Shown here: piece by piece, positions 36,521 through 45,240 of the stretch
How the letters are laid out: every line of letters starts with the position of its first letter
How positions within the stretch are numbered: position 1 is the first letter of the stretch
NCBI GenBank assembly: GCA_022821645.1
Contig: JAJEDE010000016.1
Coordinates: 62,001-126,000, forward strand
Origin: Chloroflexota bacterium
GTDB lineage: Bacteria > Chloroflexota > UBA11872
Direction: 5' to 3'
Length of the DNA: 64,000 nucleotides
Made by a program: the position numbers and the translations under genes
Notes under the pieces: generated by a model
Seen by the model: only the letters and a program-made list of their open reading frames with translations
Database searches by the model: none
Told to the model about the DNA's origin: nothing

Positions 36521-37315
36521 ATGATTGTGCGGAAGCCAGCCGACTACGCCGAGATCACGGCGCGAGTTGAAACCGCCGCCGCCATGGCGGGCCTCGAGTT
36601 GACTCGGTATCCGATTGCGGAGCTTGGCCTGGACCTGTTGCGGGTCGACATTCCAGCACGGGAACCCGCCGTGGCCCGACTCGCGGTGTTCGCCGGCACG
36701 CACGGCGATGAGCCGGCGCCGGTAGTGACGATGCTGGAGTTCCTGGAGCAGGACCTGTGGAAGCGCAGCCCGTCGGTTGCCTTCAGCGTCTTCCCCTGCC
36801 TGAACCCAACCGGCTTTGACCTTGGGACGCGCGAAAACAAAGACGGGATTGACCTGAACCGACAGTACGCGCGCGACGAAGTGCCCGAAGTCCGCACCCT
36901 GCGCGCCGCCGTGGCGAACGACTCCTTTGACACCTTCGTCGACGCCCACGAAGACCCCGAGGAAGTGGGGTTTTACACCTACGCGTTCTTTAGCGACAGT
37001 TCCTGGCCGCGTCTGATCGTGGAAGCAGTGGCCGAGCATGGCCCGATCATCGACACGCCTGAGGCGGACGACCATCCGGTGGAAGGCGGGGTGGTGGCGC
37101 ACGGCGATGAAGAGACTCGGGACGAACGGTTTCGCGAATACATGGCGGACGGCGAATGGCCATTGCCCTTCTACTTCTATGATCGCGGGATCCGCGACTT
37201 CATGACGACCGAGACCCCGGGGATGATTGCTCTCTCCACCCGCGTAGCCATGCAACACGCCGCGCGCGACCGCCTGGTGGATCTGCTGACAGCCTCAAGG
37301 AGCGCCGACACATGA
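36521..37315 (+). CDS. M14-type zinc carboxypeptidase / succinylglutamate desuccinylase-like
   Basis: A 264-residue protein. Zinc ligands appear as HGDEP near residue 62 (His and Glu) and His in FVDAHEDPEEVGFY. The substrate-binding Asn/Arg are in ENKDGIDLNRQY, and a later Glu, possibly in FMTTETPG, could be the catalytic one. The short length and lack of a signal peptide fit the cytoplasmic AstE/AspA-like branch of M14 more than a digestive carboxypeptidase. The ATG at 36521 is preferred over upstream frames that lack family sequence. It overlaps the next gene by ATGA, so the two are probably translated together. Confidence 0.8.
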   Translation: MIVRKPADYAEITARVETAAAMAGLELTRYPIAELGLDLLRVDIPAREPAVARLAVFAGTHGDEPAPVVTMLEFLEQDLWKRSPSVAFSVFPCLNPTGFDLGTRENKDGIDLNRQYARDEVPEVRTLRAAVANDSFDTFVDAHEDPEEVGFYTYAFFSDSSWPRLIVEAVAEHGPIIDTPEADDHPVEGGVVAHGDEETRDERFREYMADGEWPLPFYFYDRGIRDFMTTETPGMIALSTRVAMQHAARDRLVDLLTASRSADT

Positions 37316-38202
37316 CGGACACCAGTCTTCCGGTAATCGACGCTCACGCCCACGTTGGCGTGCAGCAGTTGCAGGACCACATGCCGGGCTACTGGCCCGA
37401 AGGCAAGAACGGTCAGTCCGAGGCCGACATGCTGGCCTGTATGGACGCCACCGGGGTTGACTACGCCGTGCTGCACACCTGCAACATCTGGGGCATGAAG
37501 TACGCGGCACGCATGGTTCGCGAGCACGGCGACCGTTTCATTGCCGTCATAAAGGTCGAGGGTGGAGAGGCGCACCTCCCGCCCCAGTTGGCAACCATTC
37601 AGCGTCACGTGGAGGACGAAGGATTCAAGGGGCTGTATTACGACCCCTGGCCACCGTCGGACGACGCCTTCGCCAACTTCCATGCGCCGAGATTCTGGCC
37701 CGTGTGGGAGCTCGTCGATCAGATGAAGCTGCCGGTCTGCACGGTGTCCTACGGCACCGACTCGCCGGACCACTTCCAGGCCCTGATCAAGCTGCTGGAT
37801 GCGTGGCCCGACCTGACGATCACGGTCGTGCACGGGCTGTACGTGGGAATGAAAGCGCCGGAAGGACTGATCGACGCGAACGGCCGGGTGACATTCGACC
37901 AGGGCATCGTTGATCTGGTCAGGAACTACGACGTCAACCTCGAAATCCTGGCCGGCTATCCGGGCGCCTGGTGGGGTCCCGACGACGTGGTGCTTCGCGC
38001 GCTTTACGACACGTTTGGGCCGCGCAAGTTGATCTGGGGATCCGAGTTCACCAAGGCCAACGCGCTGACGCAGGAGCAAGCGCGGTCGCCCGCCTACTAC
38101 GCCCCACAGGTGAACTACCTGCGAGACCACTGCGCGTACATCCCGCCCGAGGACCGCGCGTGGATCATGGGCGGGAATACGGCGCGGATTTACGGCGTCT
38201 AG
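37312..38202 (+). CDS. Amidohydrolase-2 family metal hydrolase
   Basis: A 296-residue TIM-barrel hydrolase or decarboxylase. The DAHAHVG motif at residues 10-16 gives the first two metal-binding His; VVHGLYVG near residue 178 and IWGSEFTKAN near 243 supply later conserved positions. Proteins of this group decarboxylate aromatic acids or open lactones. The start codon overlaps the stop of the M14 gene (ATGA), which links the two products in one pathway. Substrate unknown. Confidence 0.88.
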   Translation: MTDTSLPVIDAHAHVGVQQLQDHMPGYWPEGKNGQSEADMLACMDATGVDYAVLHTCNIWGMKYAARMVREHGDRFIAVIKVEGGEAHLPPQLATIQRHVEDEGFKGLYYDPWPPSDDAFANFHAPRFWPVWELVDQMKLPVCTVSYGTDSPDHFQALIKLLDAWPDLTITVVHGLYVGMKAPEGLIDANGRVTFDQGIVDLVRNYDVNLEILAGYPGAWWGPDDVVLRALYDTFGPRKLIWGSEFTKANALTQEQARSPAYYAPQVNYLRDHCAYIPPEDRAWIMGGNTARIYGV

Positions 38203-38330
38203 CCCGCGAACGGACGACCACGCGCACCGGACCGCTCGCTCTGATTTGGAGCCTGTGTAGGGAGCCTTACCGAGAGCACCCACCACGTGCCGCATAGAAT
38301 GCTCAGACGGCGTGGCGCAAAGGTGGGCTC

Positions 38331-38750
38331 ATGCAATCGTCAAAGGCTCGACGGCTCATTCGACTGCTAGCGATATGTCTCTGGCTGCCGCTGGCGATCC
38401 TGGTGCTCTCGGTGATCCGCTTCGGCGGCTTGCCGACCGACTCCGGCTTGGGCGGACCATTGGCCGTTGGCGCCATGATTGGGTCCATGGTCCTCTTCAC
38501 CTGGATCGCAGCGATTCCCCTGACCGTGGCTCTGGCGCAGTTGCATCGTCGCGCACGCATCCTGACCTACGTGTGCGGAGCGGTACTTGGCCCGATCACG
38601 GTGTTTGGCGCGTTGATCGGCGGGCTGTTTGGCCCGATCGGCATCGTGGCTTATCCGCTGGTGTTCTCGGCACCGGCCTGGATCGCCCTGGGCATTACCG
38701 CCTTGGTTCAGCGGGGCCGCACGAACGCAAGGCCGGCGGAGAGCGCCTAG
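38331..38750 (+). CDS. Small polytopic membrane protein
   Basis: A 139-residue protein with about four hydrophobic helices (LLAICLWLPLAILVLSVI; GAMIGSMVLFTWIAAIPL; TVFGALIGGLFGPIGIVAYP; FSAPAWIALGITALV) and a basic start and end. No signature or family recognised. It stands alone, converging with the amidase gene. Confidence 0.7.
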   Translation: MQSSKARRLIRLLAICLWLPLAILVLSVIRFGGLPTDSGLGGPLAVGAMIGSMVLFTWIAAIPLTVALAQLHRRARILTYVCGAVLGPITVFGALIGGLFGPIGIVAYPLVFSAPAWIALGITALVQRGRTNARPAESA

Positions 38751-38798
38751 CCTCGACCAAACCAGACCCGGGCCATTCGCAATCCGAGACTGGCCCGG

Positions 38799-40184
38799 CT
38801 AAAACGTAAAGTCAGGTCGTTCCCTGTGGTGGGTCGTGACTTGCTGGAAGGCGTGGCCTATCTGGAGGATGGTGGTGTCGTCGTGCATGCGGCCGACGAT
38901 CTGCAGGCCCACTGGTAAACCGTCGGCAAAGCCCATCGGGACAACCAGCGCCGGATGGTGCGACGAGTTGAACAGCGAGGCGTGCAGGGTGTCGTTGGCG
39001 CGGGCGTCAAAGCGTTTGATGGGTTCGGCTGGGTATGGATAGGCGGGACTGAGCAGGAAATCGCGGGATTCCAGAGCATTCGATACCGCGGCCTCGACGT
39101 CGGCACGGGCTTGCAATCCGCGCAGGTAGTCCAAGGCCGACGCGTTGGCACCGACGTTCAGCCTCGAATGGATGGTCTCGTCAATGGAGCTGAAATCGCC
39201 ATCGAACATCTCGTGGATGCTGACGTAGCCTTCAGAGCGGGAGACCACCTGCGCGGCCTTTGGATCAAGATCTGTGGGTAGCGACCATGTGTCGATTGCG
39301 ACGCTGAGACCGCGAATGACCTGAACCGCATCAGCGAATAGCTCGCGGATTCGCGGCTCCGCATCGTCCGCGAAGTCCCGGACGATTGCGGCACGATAGC
39401 CACCAATCGGGTCGTCGAGGGCGGCGGTGAAGCTGCCGGCTGGCTGGGTGACCGCATCCGGATCGTTCGGATCGGGTCCGGCCATGGCGTCCAGCATCAG
39501 CGCGCAGTCGGCGGCGGATCGCGTCATGGGTCCGATGTGGTCGAAGTTGCGGACCAGCGGGCGGGCGCCCGTGCGACCGACCAAACCGTGGGTTGGCTTA
39601 AGGCCGCTGATGCCGGTCATATGCGCGGGAATCCGTACCGAACCGCCGGTGTCGGTTCCCAGCGCGCCGAGAGCCATACCCGTGGCCACAGCCGCACCGG
39701 AACCGCCGGACGATCCGCCCGGATGCCGGGTCAGGTCCCACGGGTTTCGGGTAGGACCGAAGTGCGGGTTATCGGTGGTGATGCCGCGGGCCAACTCGTG
39801 AGTGTTGGTCTTGCCCAGGATCACGGCGCCGGCGTTCCGCAGCTGCTGTACCACATGCGCATCTGCGTCCGGACGATGGTCGCGATACTTGATCGATCCA
39901 TAGGTCGTCACCACGCCTGCGGTGTCGATGACGTCCTTGATTGCGATGGGTATACCGTCCAGCGGGCCAAGCCGCCCGCTGGCGGCGCTGCGAGAGTCAG
40001 CCGCTCGCGCATCCGCTCGTGCCGAATCGGCCATGACGAAGGTGTAGGCGTTGAGCGTCGGATTGAGCCGCTCGATGCGGTCCAGCAGGGCCTCGGCCAG
40101 GTCCAGCGACGACAGTTCGCCGCTGGCGAGCGCCGCCGCGGCCTCACCGATTCCGAGATAGCCCAGGTCCTGTTCGCCGGCCAT
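38799..40184 (-). CDS. Amidase signature family hydrolase
   Basis: A 461-residue amidase. The Ser-cisSer-Lys triad is visible: Lys in PIAIKDVIDTAG, the cis-Ser in PGGSSGGSGAAVATG and the nucleophile Ser in GTDTGGSVRIPA. Spacing matches the GatA/fatty-acid-amidase family. It lacks clear GatA partners (gatB, gatC) nearby, so it is more likely a catabolic amidase than the tRNA-dependent amidotransferase. The ATG at 40182-40184 is chosen because it opens directly into EQDLGYLGIGEAAAAL. Divergent from the PhyH-family gene. Confidence 0.92.
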   Translation of the reverse strand: MAGEQDLGYLGIGEAAAALASGELSSLDLAEALLDRIERLNPTLNAYTFVMADSARADARAADSRSAASGRLGPLDGIPIAIKDVIDTAGVVTTYGSIKYRDHRPDADAHVVQQLRNAGAVILGKTNTHELARGITTDNPHFGPTRNPWDLTRHPGGSSGGSGAAVATGMALGALGTDTGGSVRIPAHMTGISGLKPTHGLVGRTGARPLVRNFDHIGPMTRSAADCALMLDAMAGPDPNDPDAVTQPAGSFTAALDDPIGGYRAAIVRDFADDAEPRIRELFADAVQVIRGLSVAIDTWSLPTDLDPKAAQVVSRSEGYVSIHEMFDGDFSSIDETIHSRLNVGANASALDYLRGLQARADVEAAVSNALESRDFLLSPAYPYPAEPIKRFDARANDTLHASLFNSSHHPALVVPMGFADGLPVGLQIVGRMHDDTTILQIGHAFQQVTTHHRERPDFTF

Positions 40185-40306
40185 TGGCGTCGCGCTCCGT
40201 GCGTCCGGTGAAGCGCGGTCTACGGTATCAGCCTGCGACGGCCGTTGTTCGGTCCGGTCTGCGAGTGCCAGAATCGGCTGGCCGACGCTCGCGGATCCCA
40301 AGCTCC

Positions 40307-41104
40307 ATGTCCAATCCCCACGCCGACGAACTTCTTGAGCGTGGAATCACCCTGATCGAAGGCGTGATTCCATCGGACGAGGTGCCCGGAATCCGCGATC
40401 GCGTTCGGGCCGACATTCTTGCCAACAGCGACATCGACATCCCGGCGCTGGGCAAGACCTCCAACCTCTTGCGGATCAACCAGGACCTGGCCCCCTACCT
40501 GGCCGAGCCGCGGCTGACGGCCGTGCTGGACGCCACGCTGGGCCCGGGCTTTCGACTTTCGTTCTTCACGGGATTCGTGACCGGGCCGGGGCGTCAGCGC
40601 GACGTGTGGCACGCCGACTGGCCATACAACCAGGAGCACAACACGCGGATCCCAGCACCGTATCCGGACGTCCCGCTGCACTTCACCACCTTCTGGATGC
40701 TGACGGACTTCAAGGTCGAGAACGGGGCCACGATCATCGTTCCCGGCAGTCACAAGCTCAGCGACCACCCACGCGACGGTGGTCCTTATGGCGACGCGAT
40801 GACGCCGCGCGGCGACGAAGAGCGGCTGATCGGTTCGGCCGGGTCGGTGGGAATCGTGGACAGCCGCATCTGGCACGCCGTGTCGCCGAATCTCACGGAC
40901 CAGGACCGCGTGGCCGTCGTGATCCGCTACGCCGCCTGGTGGCTGAACCTCAACCCCACGCGCACGAGTTCACAGGAATACGATCCGGCCTATCACAAGT
41001 CGCGGATCGATGACCTGCCGGAGGACGTGTACCTGAGCCTGCCCGCCGACGTGCAGCCACAAGTCCGCCACCTGCTCCCACCCGGGGCGGCCGCGCTGGC
41101 TTAG
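40307..41104 (+). CDS. Phytanoyl-CoA dioxygenase (PhyH) family protein
   Basis: A 265-residue Fe(II)/2-oxoglutarate oxygenase. The iron triad is WHADWP (HxD) and SRIWHAVSPN (distal His); RVAVVIRY gives the 2-oxoglutarate-binding Arg. NGATIIVPGSHKLSD is the conserved beta-strand segment. The ATG at 40307 is preferred over a longer frame whose first ~40 residues are arginine-rich. PhyH proteins hydroxylate lipids, mugineic acids and secondary metabolites; the substrate here is unknown. Confidence 0.9.
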   Translation: MSNPHADELLERGITLIEGVIPSDEVPGIRDRVRADILANSDIDIPALGKTSNLLRINQDLAPYLAEPRLTAVLDATLGPGFRLSFFTGFVTGPGRQRDVWHADWPYNQEHNTRIPAPYPDVPLHFTTFWMLTDFKVENGATIIVPGSHKLSDHPRDGGPYGDAMTPRGDEERLIGSAGSVGIVDSRIWHAVSPNLTDQDRVAVVIRYAAWWLNLNPTRTSSQEYDPAYHKSRIDDLPEDVYLSLPADVQPQVRHLLPPGAAALA

Positions 41105-41130
41105 TACGCGCAACCCGGCGAGGCGCCCGG

Positions 41131-41313
41131 CTATCCGACGGTGCCTTCGTTGCGCTGGTGCAGCCCGACAGTCGTGTCGCCGGCCTGCAGTTCGCCCCAC
41201 ATGCCGCTCATGCTAAAGACAGGCGCGAAGCCCAGCATCTCGCGGTACAACGCCGTGGCTCTTTCGAGGTCGGGGACCGGGAAGTGCACGCGGTCAATGC
41301 CCAGAACTTACAT
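41131..41313 (-). pseudogene. VOC-family gene remnant with stop at codon 2
   Basis: On the minus strand GAGGGG lies 6-7 bases before an ATG at 41311-41313, but the next codon is TAA (41308-41310). Read through, the frame gives VLGIDRVHFPVPDLERA then TALYREMLGFAPVF, the standard opening of a glyoxalase/VOC domain. It ends after about 58 residues, half the normal length. The codon after ATG would be a common Lys (AAA) if one base differed. It lies back to back with an intact VOC gene at 41463. Best read as a decayed gene. Confidence 0.6.
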
Positions 41314-41462
41314 CGCATTCCCCTCGCGGTTCACCGAAGCTTGCGAGTTCAGACGCGCAGCTTCCGCCACCGAATGCCGGAGCACTCAGGAAGGTTTGCA
41401 ACGGTGCGCGGCGGGCACGGCATTCATCCTTGCATCTCGTATACACGACGAGGAGCAGGCAG

Positions 41463-41828
41463 GTGGCAAATCCTGTGGTGCACTGGGAAGTCAACGGGAA
41501 GGACGGCCCGGCGCTGCACAAGTTCTTCGGCGATCTCTTTGACTGGCAGGTCCTCACCGATAACCCAATGGGCTATGGCGTTGTCGGCGCAGACCCCGAG
41601 TGCGACAACAGCATCGGCGGCGGCATCGGCCAGACATTCGACGGCTCATCCGGCTTCGTCACTTTCTATGTAGAGGTGGTCAACGTCACGGCAACCCTGG
41701 AAAAGGCCGCCAGCCTGGGCGGCAAGATCCTGATGCCCGATACCAACGTCATGGAAGGCGTGACCATCGGACACTTTGCGGATCCGGAAGGACACATCAT
41801 CGGCTTGCTGAAGAAGGAGCCGATGTAG
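41463..41828 (+). CDS. VOC (glyoxalase/bleomycin-resistance) family protein
   Basis: A 121-residue VOC-fold protein starting at GTG (41463) after GAGGAGCAG. It reads WEVNGKDGPALHKFFGDLFDWQV, and later GVTIGHFADPEGHIIGLLKK with the HFADPEGH-type metal-binding ending. The first half lacks the usual His at the strand-1 position (HWE is the candidate). Members of this branch include methylmalonyl-CoA epimerase-like and antibiotic-resistance-like proteins; no specific role can be set. Confidence 0.85.
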   Translation: MANPVVHWEVNGKDGPALHKFFGDLFDWQVLTDNPMGYGVVGADPECDNSIGGGIGQTFDGSSGFVTFYVEVVNVTATLEKAASLGGKILMPDTNVMEGVTIGHFADPEGHIIGLLKKEPM

Positions 41829-41924
41829 GGCGTCTCGACGCCCTCCTGGCCTGCCTGCGAATGCGTCCGCGGCAGGGCCGTTGACGGCTAGACTGGCACT
41901 CTGGCCGCAGGCTTGGAGGGAACC

Positions 41925-42902
41925 ATGGTTCGCGCAGCGTTCATAGGCGCAGGCCGCAGGGCCACCAGCGCGCACTATCCGGCGATCGACCGAGCGCATA
42001 GTCGCGTCGAGTTGGCGGCGATGTGCGAGTTGGACGAGGACCGGCTAACCACCACCGCCGACCACTACGACGTCGAAGGTCGCTACAGCGACTTCCGGGA
42101 GATGCTGGAGCGGGAGACCCCCGAGGTTGTCTATGCAGTCACGAGGCCTCCCGACATTGCCGACATCGCGGTGGAAGTGCTGGCCTCAGGCGCGCATCTC
42201 TTCGTAGAGAAGCCGCCCGGTGTCGGATCGGCGGATGCCGAGAAGATCGCCGCCGCAGCGGAGGCCAACAACCGCATCGTCTGCGTGGGCCTGCAGCGTC
42301 GCTGGACGCCGATGCTCCGCGCGGCGCGGGCGCGCGTCGAAGTCAACGGCCCTGTCATGTTGGCCAGCGCCGGCATGAGCAAGAACCTCATCGAAGACGA
42401 TCAGGGAGGCCGTGTGCTCAACCGGCTCTACGAGCAGGACATTCACATGGTGGACTGGCTGCGCTGGCTCTGCGGCGGAACCTGGGACCAGGTGCTGACC
42501 CGCGGCGATGACACCTACACAGGCTGGATGAACACCTACAACTCCATCATCCACTTCACCAATGGGGCCGTGGCGGTGCACTCGGTGACCGGCCACGCGG
42601 GGGCTCGCCACTACCGGATCGAGATGCACGGCAACGGCGTCAGCGCCTATCTGTTGCCGCCCATCCACGGGCAGATCTACGCGGACGACCGACCGGAGCC
42701 GGAGATCATCGAAGGCCAGCCGATTCCCGGTCACCCCGGCGGAAATCTGGATGACGGAGTTGATGCGCTGCACGCCGATTTCCTGAACGCAATCGCGGAA
42801 GGCCGGCAACCGCTGACGAACATCCACGACGTGATTCACAGCGTGCGCCTGCTGGAGGAGATCGGGCAGCTCGATCCGGCCGGCCAACCGCTGAAGACGT
42901 AG
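41925..42902 (+). CDS. Gfo/Idh/MocA family oxidoreductase
   Basis: A 325-residue NAD(P)-dependent sugar dehydrogenase-like protein. It starts VRAAFIGAGRRATSAHYPAI (GxGxxx) and has FVEKPPGV (signature Lys). EQDIHMVDWLRWL has the second-domain His where the family keeps a catalytic Asp/His. The ATG at 41925 follows GGAGGG by 4 bases. It is followed 9 bp later by the GH4 gene, so the two may act on the same glycoside. Confidence 0.9.
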   Translation: MVRAAFIGAGRRATSAHYPAIDRAHSRVELAAMCELDEDRLTTTADHYDVEGRYSDFREMLERETPEVVYAVTRPPDIADIAVEVLASGAHLFVEKPPGVGSADAEKIAAAAEANNRIVCVGLQRRWTPMLRAARARVEVNGPVMLASAGMSKNLIEDDQGGRVLNRLYEQDIHMVDWLRWLCGGTWDQVLTRGDDTYTGWMNTYNSIIHFTNGAVAVHSVTGHAGARHYRIEMHGNGVSAYLLPPIHGQIYADDRPEPEIIEGQPIPGHPGGNLDDGVDALHADFLNAIAEGRQPLTNIHDVIHSVRLLEEIGQLDPAGQPLKT

Positions 42903-42911
42903 GTCCGCGCC

Positions 42912-44390
42912 GTGGCCCTGAAGATCGCGGTGATCGGCGCCGGCAGCGTGGGCTTCACGCGCCGGCTCATGCGGGACATCCTGTCGGTTCCGGAGTTGCA
43001 GGACACGCACTTCGCGCTGACCGACATCTCGCAACCCAATCTGGATCTGGTTACGCAGCTTTGCCGCAAGGACATCCGCACCAACAAGCTGCCGGCCGAG
43101 GTTTCAGCCACTACGAATCGACGCCGGGCATTTCGCGACGCCGACTACGTGATCTGCTGCGTTCGCGTGGGCGGGCTGGACGCGTTCAAGCTGGACGTGG
43201 AGATACCGCTGAAGTACGGCGTCGACCAGTGCGTAGGCGACACGATCTGCGCCGGCGGGATCATGTATGCCCAGCGCACCATCCCGCAGCTCCTGGCCTT
43301 CGGCGACGACATCCTGGACGTGGCCAAGCCGGGCGCATTGCTCCTGAACTACGCCAACCCGATGGCCATGAACTGCTGGGCGCTGCTGGACCACGGCGTC
43401 AACGTAGTGGGGCTGTGCCACGGGATTGAGCACGGCTGGAACCAGATCGCCGAAGTGCTGGGGGCCGAGCAGCGCGAGGACGTGGACATCATCTGCGCCG
43501 GCATCAACCACCAGACCTGGTACACGCGCATCGAGCACCAGGGCCGCGAGATTGGTAGCGAGGAGTTGCTGGCGGCCTTCGAAGCGCATCCAACCTTCTC
43601 CAAGACTGAGAAAGTTCGCACCGACGTGCTACGGCGGTTTGGCTACTACTCGACCGAGTCCAACGGACACCTTTCCGAATACCTGCCGTGGTACCGGAAG
43701 CGTCCGGAGGAGATTCAGCGCTGGATCGACCTTGCCAGTTGGGGCAACGGCGAGACCGGCGGGTACCTGCGCGTGAGCACTGAGAAGCGCAACTGGTTTG
43801 AGACCGACTTTCCTGAATGGATGGCGGCCGACGATCCGCCGATCAGCAGCGAGGACCGGTCTGACGAGCGCGGCAGCCGCATCATCGAGGCGCTGGAGAC
43901 CGGGCGGCCCTACCGGGGGTTCTTCAACGTCCGCAACGACGGCGCCATCAGCAACCTGGCTGACGACGCCATTGTGGAAGTCCCTGGGTACGTGGATGCC
44001 CTGGGCATTCACATCCCGCGGGTTGGCGACTTACCGCTGGCCTGCGCGGCCACGTGTACTGCCTCAATCAACGTGCAACGCATGGGCGCCCGCGCCGCCG
44101 CGACCGGCGACGCGACGCTGCTGAAGCAGGCCATGCTGCACGACCCGCTTGTGGGCGCCGTGTGCGACCCGCCGGAGGTCTGGCGGATGGCCGACGAGAT
44201 GCTCGTGGCCCAGGCCGAGTGGCTACCGCAGTACGCAACCGAGATCCCGAAGGCGGCCGAGCGGCTGGAAGCGCCGTCGGACGTGAAGACGCGGGACTGG
44301 CAAGGCGCCGCCCGAAAGCAGGTGCGCTCACTTGAGGAGATCCGGGAGGCCGACGAGCGACCTCCGATGCCGGTAAGCCGGCGGCGCTGA
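42912..44390 (+). CDS. Family 4 glycoside hydrolase (alpha-galactosidase/galacturonidase-like)
   Basis: A 492-residue NAD+- and Mn2+-dependent GH4 enzyme, starting at GTG. It has the dinucleotide motif IAVIGAGSVGFTRRL and a DADYVICCVRVGG strand. The metal-binding Cys is in GLCHGIEHGWN and the metal-binding His in CAGINHQTWYTR. GH4 enzymes act by oxidation at C3, elimination and addition, and hydrolyse alpha- or beta-glycosides such as melibiose, galacturonides or phospho-sugars. The residue pattern (NCWAL, GINHQTW) resembles the MelA/LplD branch. The neighbouring oxidoreductase suggests a sugar catabolic pair. Confidence 0.9.
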   Translation: MALKIAVIGAGSVGFTRRLMRDILSVPELQDTHFALTDISQPNLDLVTQLCRKDIRTNKLPAEVSATTNRRRAFRDADYVICCVRVGGLDAFKLDVEIPLKYGVDQCVGDTICAGGIMYAQRTIPQLLAFGDDILDVAKPGALLLNYANPMAMNCWALLDHGVNVVGLCHGIEHGWNQIAEVLGAEQREDVDIICAGINHQTWYTRIEHQGREIGSEELLAAFEAHPTFSKTEKVRTDVLRRFGYYSTESNGHLSEYLPWYRKRPEEIQRWIDLASWGNGETGGYLRVSTEKRNWFETDFPEWMAADDPPISSEDRSDERGSRIIEALETGRPYRGFFNVRNDGAISNLADDAIVEVPGYVDALGIHIPRVGDLPLACAATCTASINVQRMGARAAATGDATLLKQAMLHDPLVGAVCDPPEVWRMADEMLVAQAEWLPQYATEIPKAAERLEAPSDVKTRDWQGAARKQVRSLEEIREADERPPMPVSRRR

Positions 44391-44515
44391 TCAGGGGCCC
44401 TGCTCGTCGGGTGAGGTAGGATTTCGGCAGTGACTGGGCGGCACTCCGAGAGAGACTGCTTGCCCATGTGCCTCACCTACGCGCGAGCCGCCGGCACAAA
44501 GAGCCGGTGCGCCCC

Positions 44516-44881
44516 ATGAGCGCCGAACTCGCCGCCATCCTTGCGACCGTAGTAACGGTCGGCGTCGGACTGGCCGGACTCATCGTGGCTCTCTGGCGCG
44601 ACTTGCGCGCCGAGGACGCCGAGCTTAGAGCCGATATACGCGCAGTACGCGCGGCTATTGACGCTGAACGGGTGTCACACGAGGGGCTGCATGCCGCGGA
44701 GCGGCAGGCCAGGTCCGAGGAACGGCGCGAACTGCTGGCGGCCATCGATGCCGACCGTGCGGCACATGAGGCATTGCGTGCGGCACATGAGGCTCTGCAT
44801 GCGGCGGAGCGGCAGGCCAGGTCCGACGAGAAGCGCGAATTGCTGGCAGCCATTGCCGCCATCGGGGAGAGTGCGGGGTGA
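44516..44881 (+). CDS. Membrane-anchored coiled-coil protein 1 of a tandem pair
   Basis: A 121-residue protein. The N-terminal helix AAILATVVTVGVGLAGLIVALW (one membrane span) is followed by an almost entirely helical Ala/Glu/Arg-rich coiled coil. It contains a 20-residue unit of the HEALHAAERQARS-EKRELLAAI type, repeated about twice. Coiled-coil anchors of this sort (the DUF1640-like gene at 3201-3581 is a distant analogue) are often paired. The start at 44516 is chosen over an upstream GTG because the hydrophobic helix begins there. Overlaps the next gene by GTGA. Confidence 0.7.
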   Translation: MSAELAAILATVVTVGVGLAGLIVALWRDLRAEDAELRADIRAVRAAIDAERVSHEGLHAAERQARSEERRELLAAIDADRAAHEALRAAHEALHAAERQARSDEKRELLAAIAAIGESAG

Positions 44882-45201
44882 GCGCGGAACTTGCTGCCAT
44901 CTTGGCGACTGTACTGACAGTCGGTATCGGCTTGGCCGGACTCATCGTGGCGCTGTGGCGCGATATGCGCGCGGAGCTTCGCGCCGTGGAAGCCGCGCTG
45001 CGCGCGGAGGACGCCGGAATTCGGGCTGACATTCGTGTGATGGACACCGATCTTCGAGCCGACATCCGCGCCGTCCATTCGGCCATCGATGCGGATCGCG
45101 TGTCGCATGAGGCGCTTCACGCGGCCGAGCGGCGCACCCGCGAAGAAGAAGCGCGTGAATTGCGCGCGACAATTGCCGCCAGCCGAGAGGGCGCTCCCTA
45201 G
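44878..45201 (+). CDS. Membrane-anchored coiled-coil protein 2 of a tandem pair
   Basis: A 107-residue paralogue of the preceding gene. The first 30 residues are nearly identical (MSAELAAILATV-TVG-GLAGLIVALWRD), then there is a coiled coil with the same HEALHAAER unit once. The GTG start lies within the upstream gene's end (GTGA overlap), so the two should be made together and could form a hetero-coiled coil. Function unknown. Confidence 0.7.
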   Translation: MSAELAAILATVLTVGIGLAGLIVALWRDMRAELRAVEAALRAEDAGIRADIRVMDTDLRADIRAVHSAIDADRVSHEALHAAERRTREEEARELRATIAASREGAP

Positions 45202-45240
45202 GGCGGTTGCTCGGTAGCGGCCGGCGGTACCGCCGCTTCG

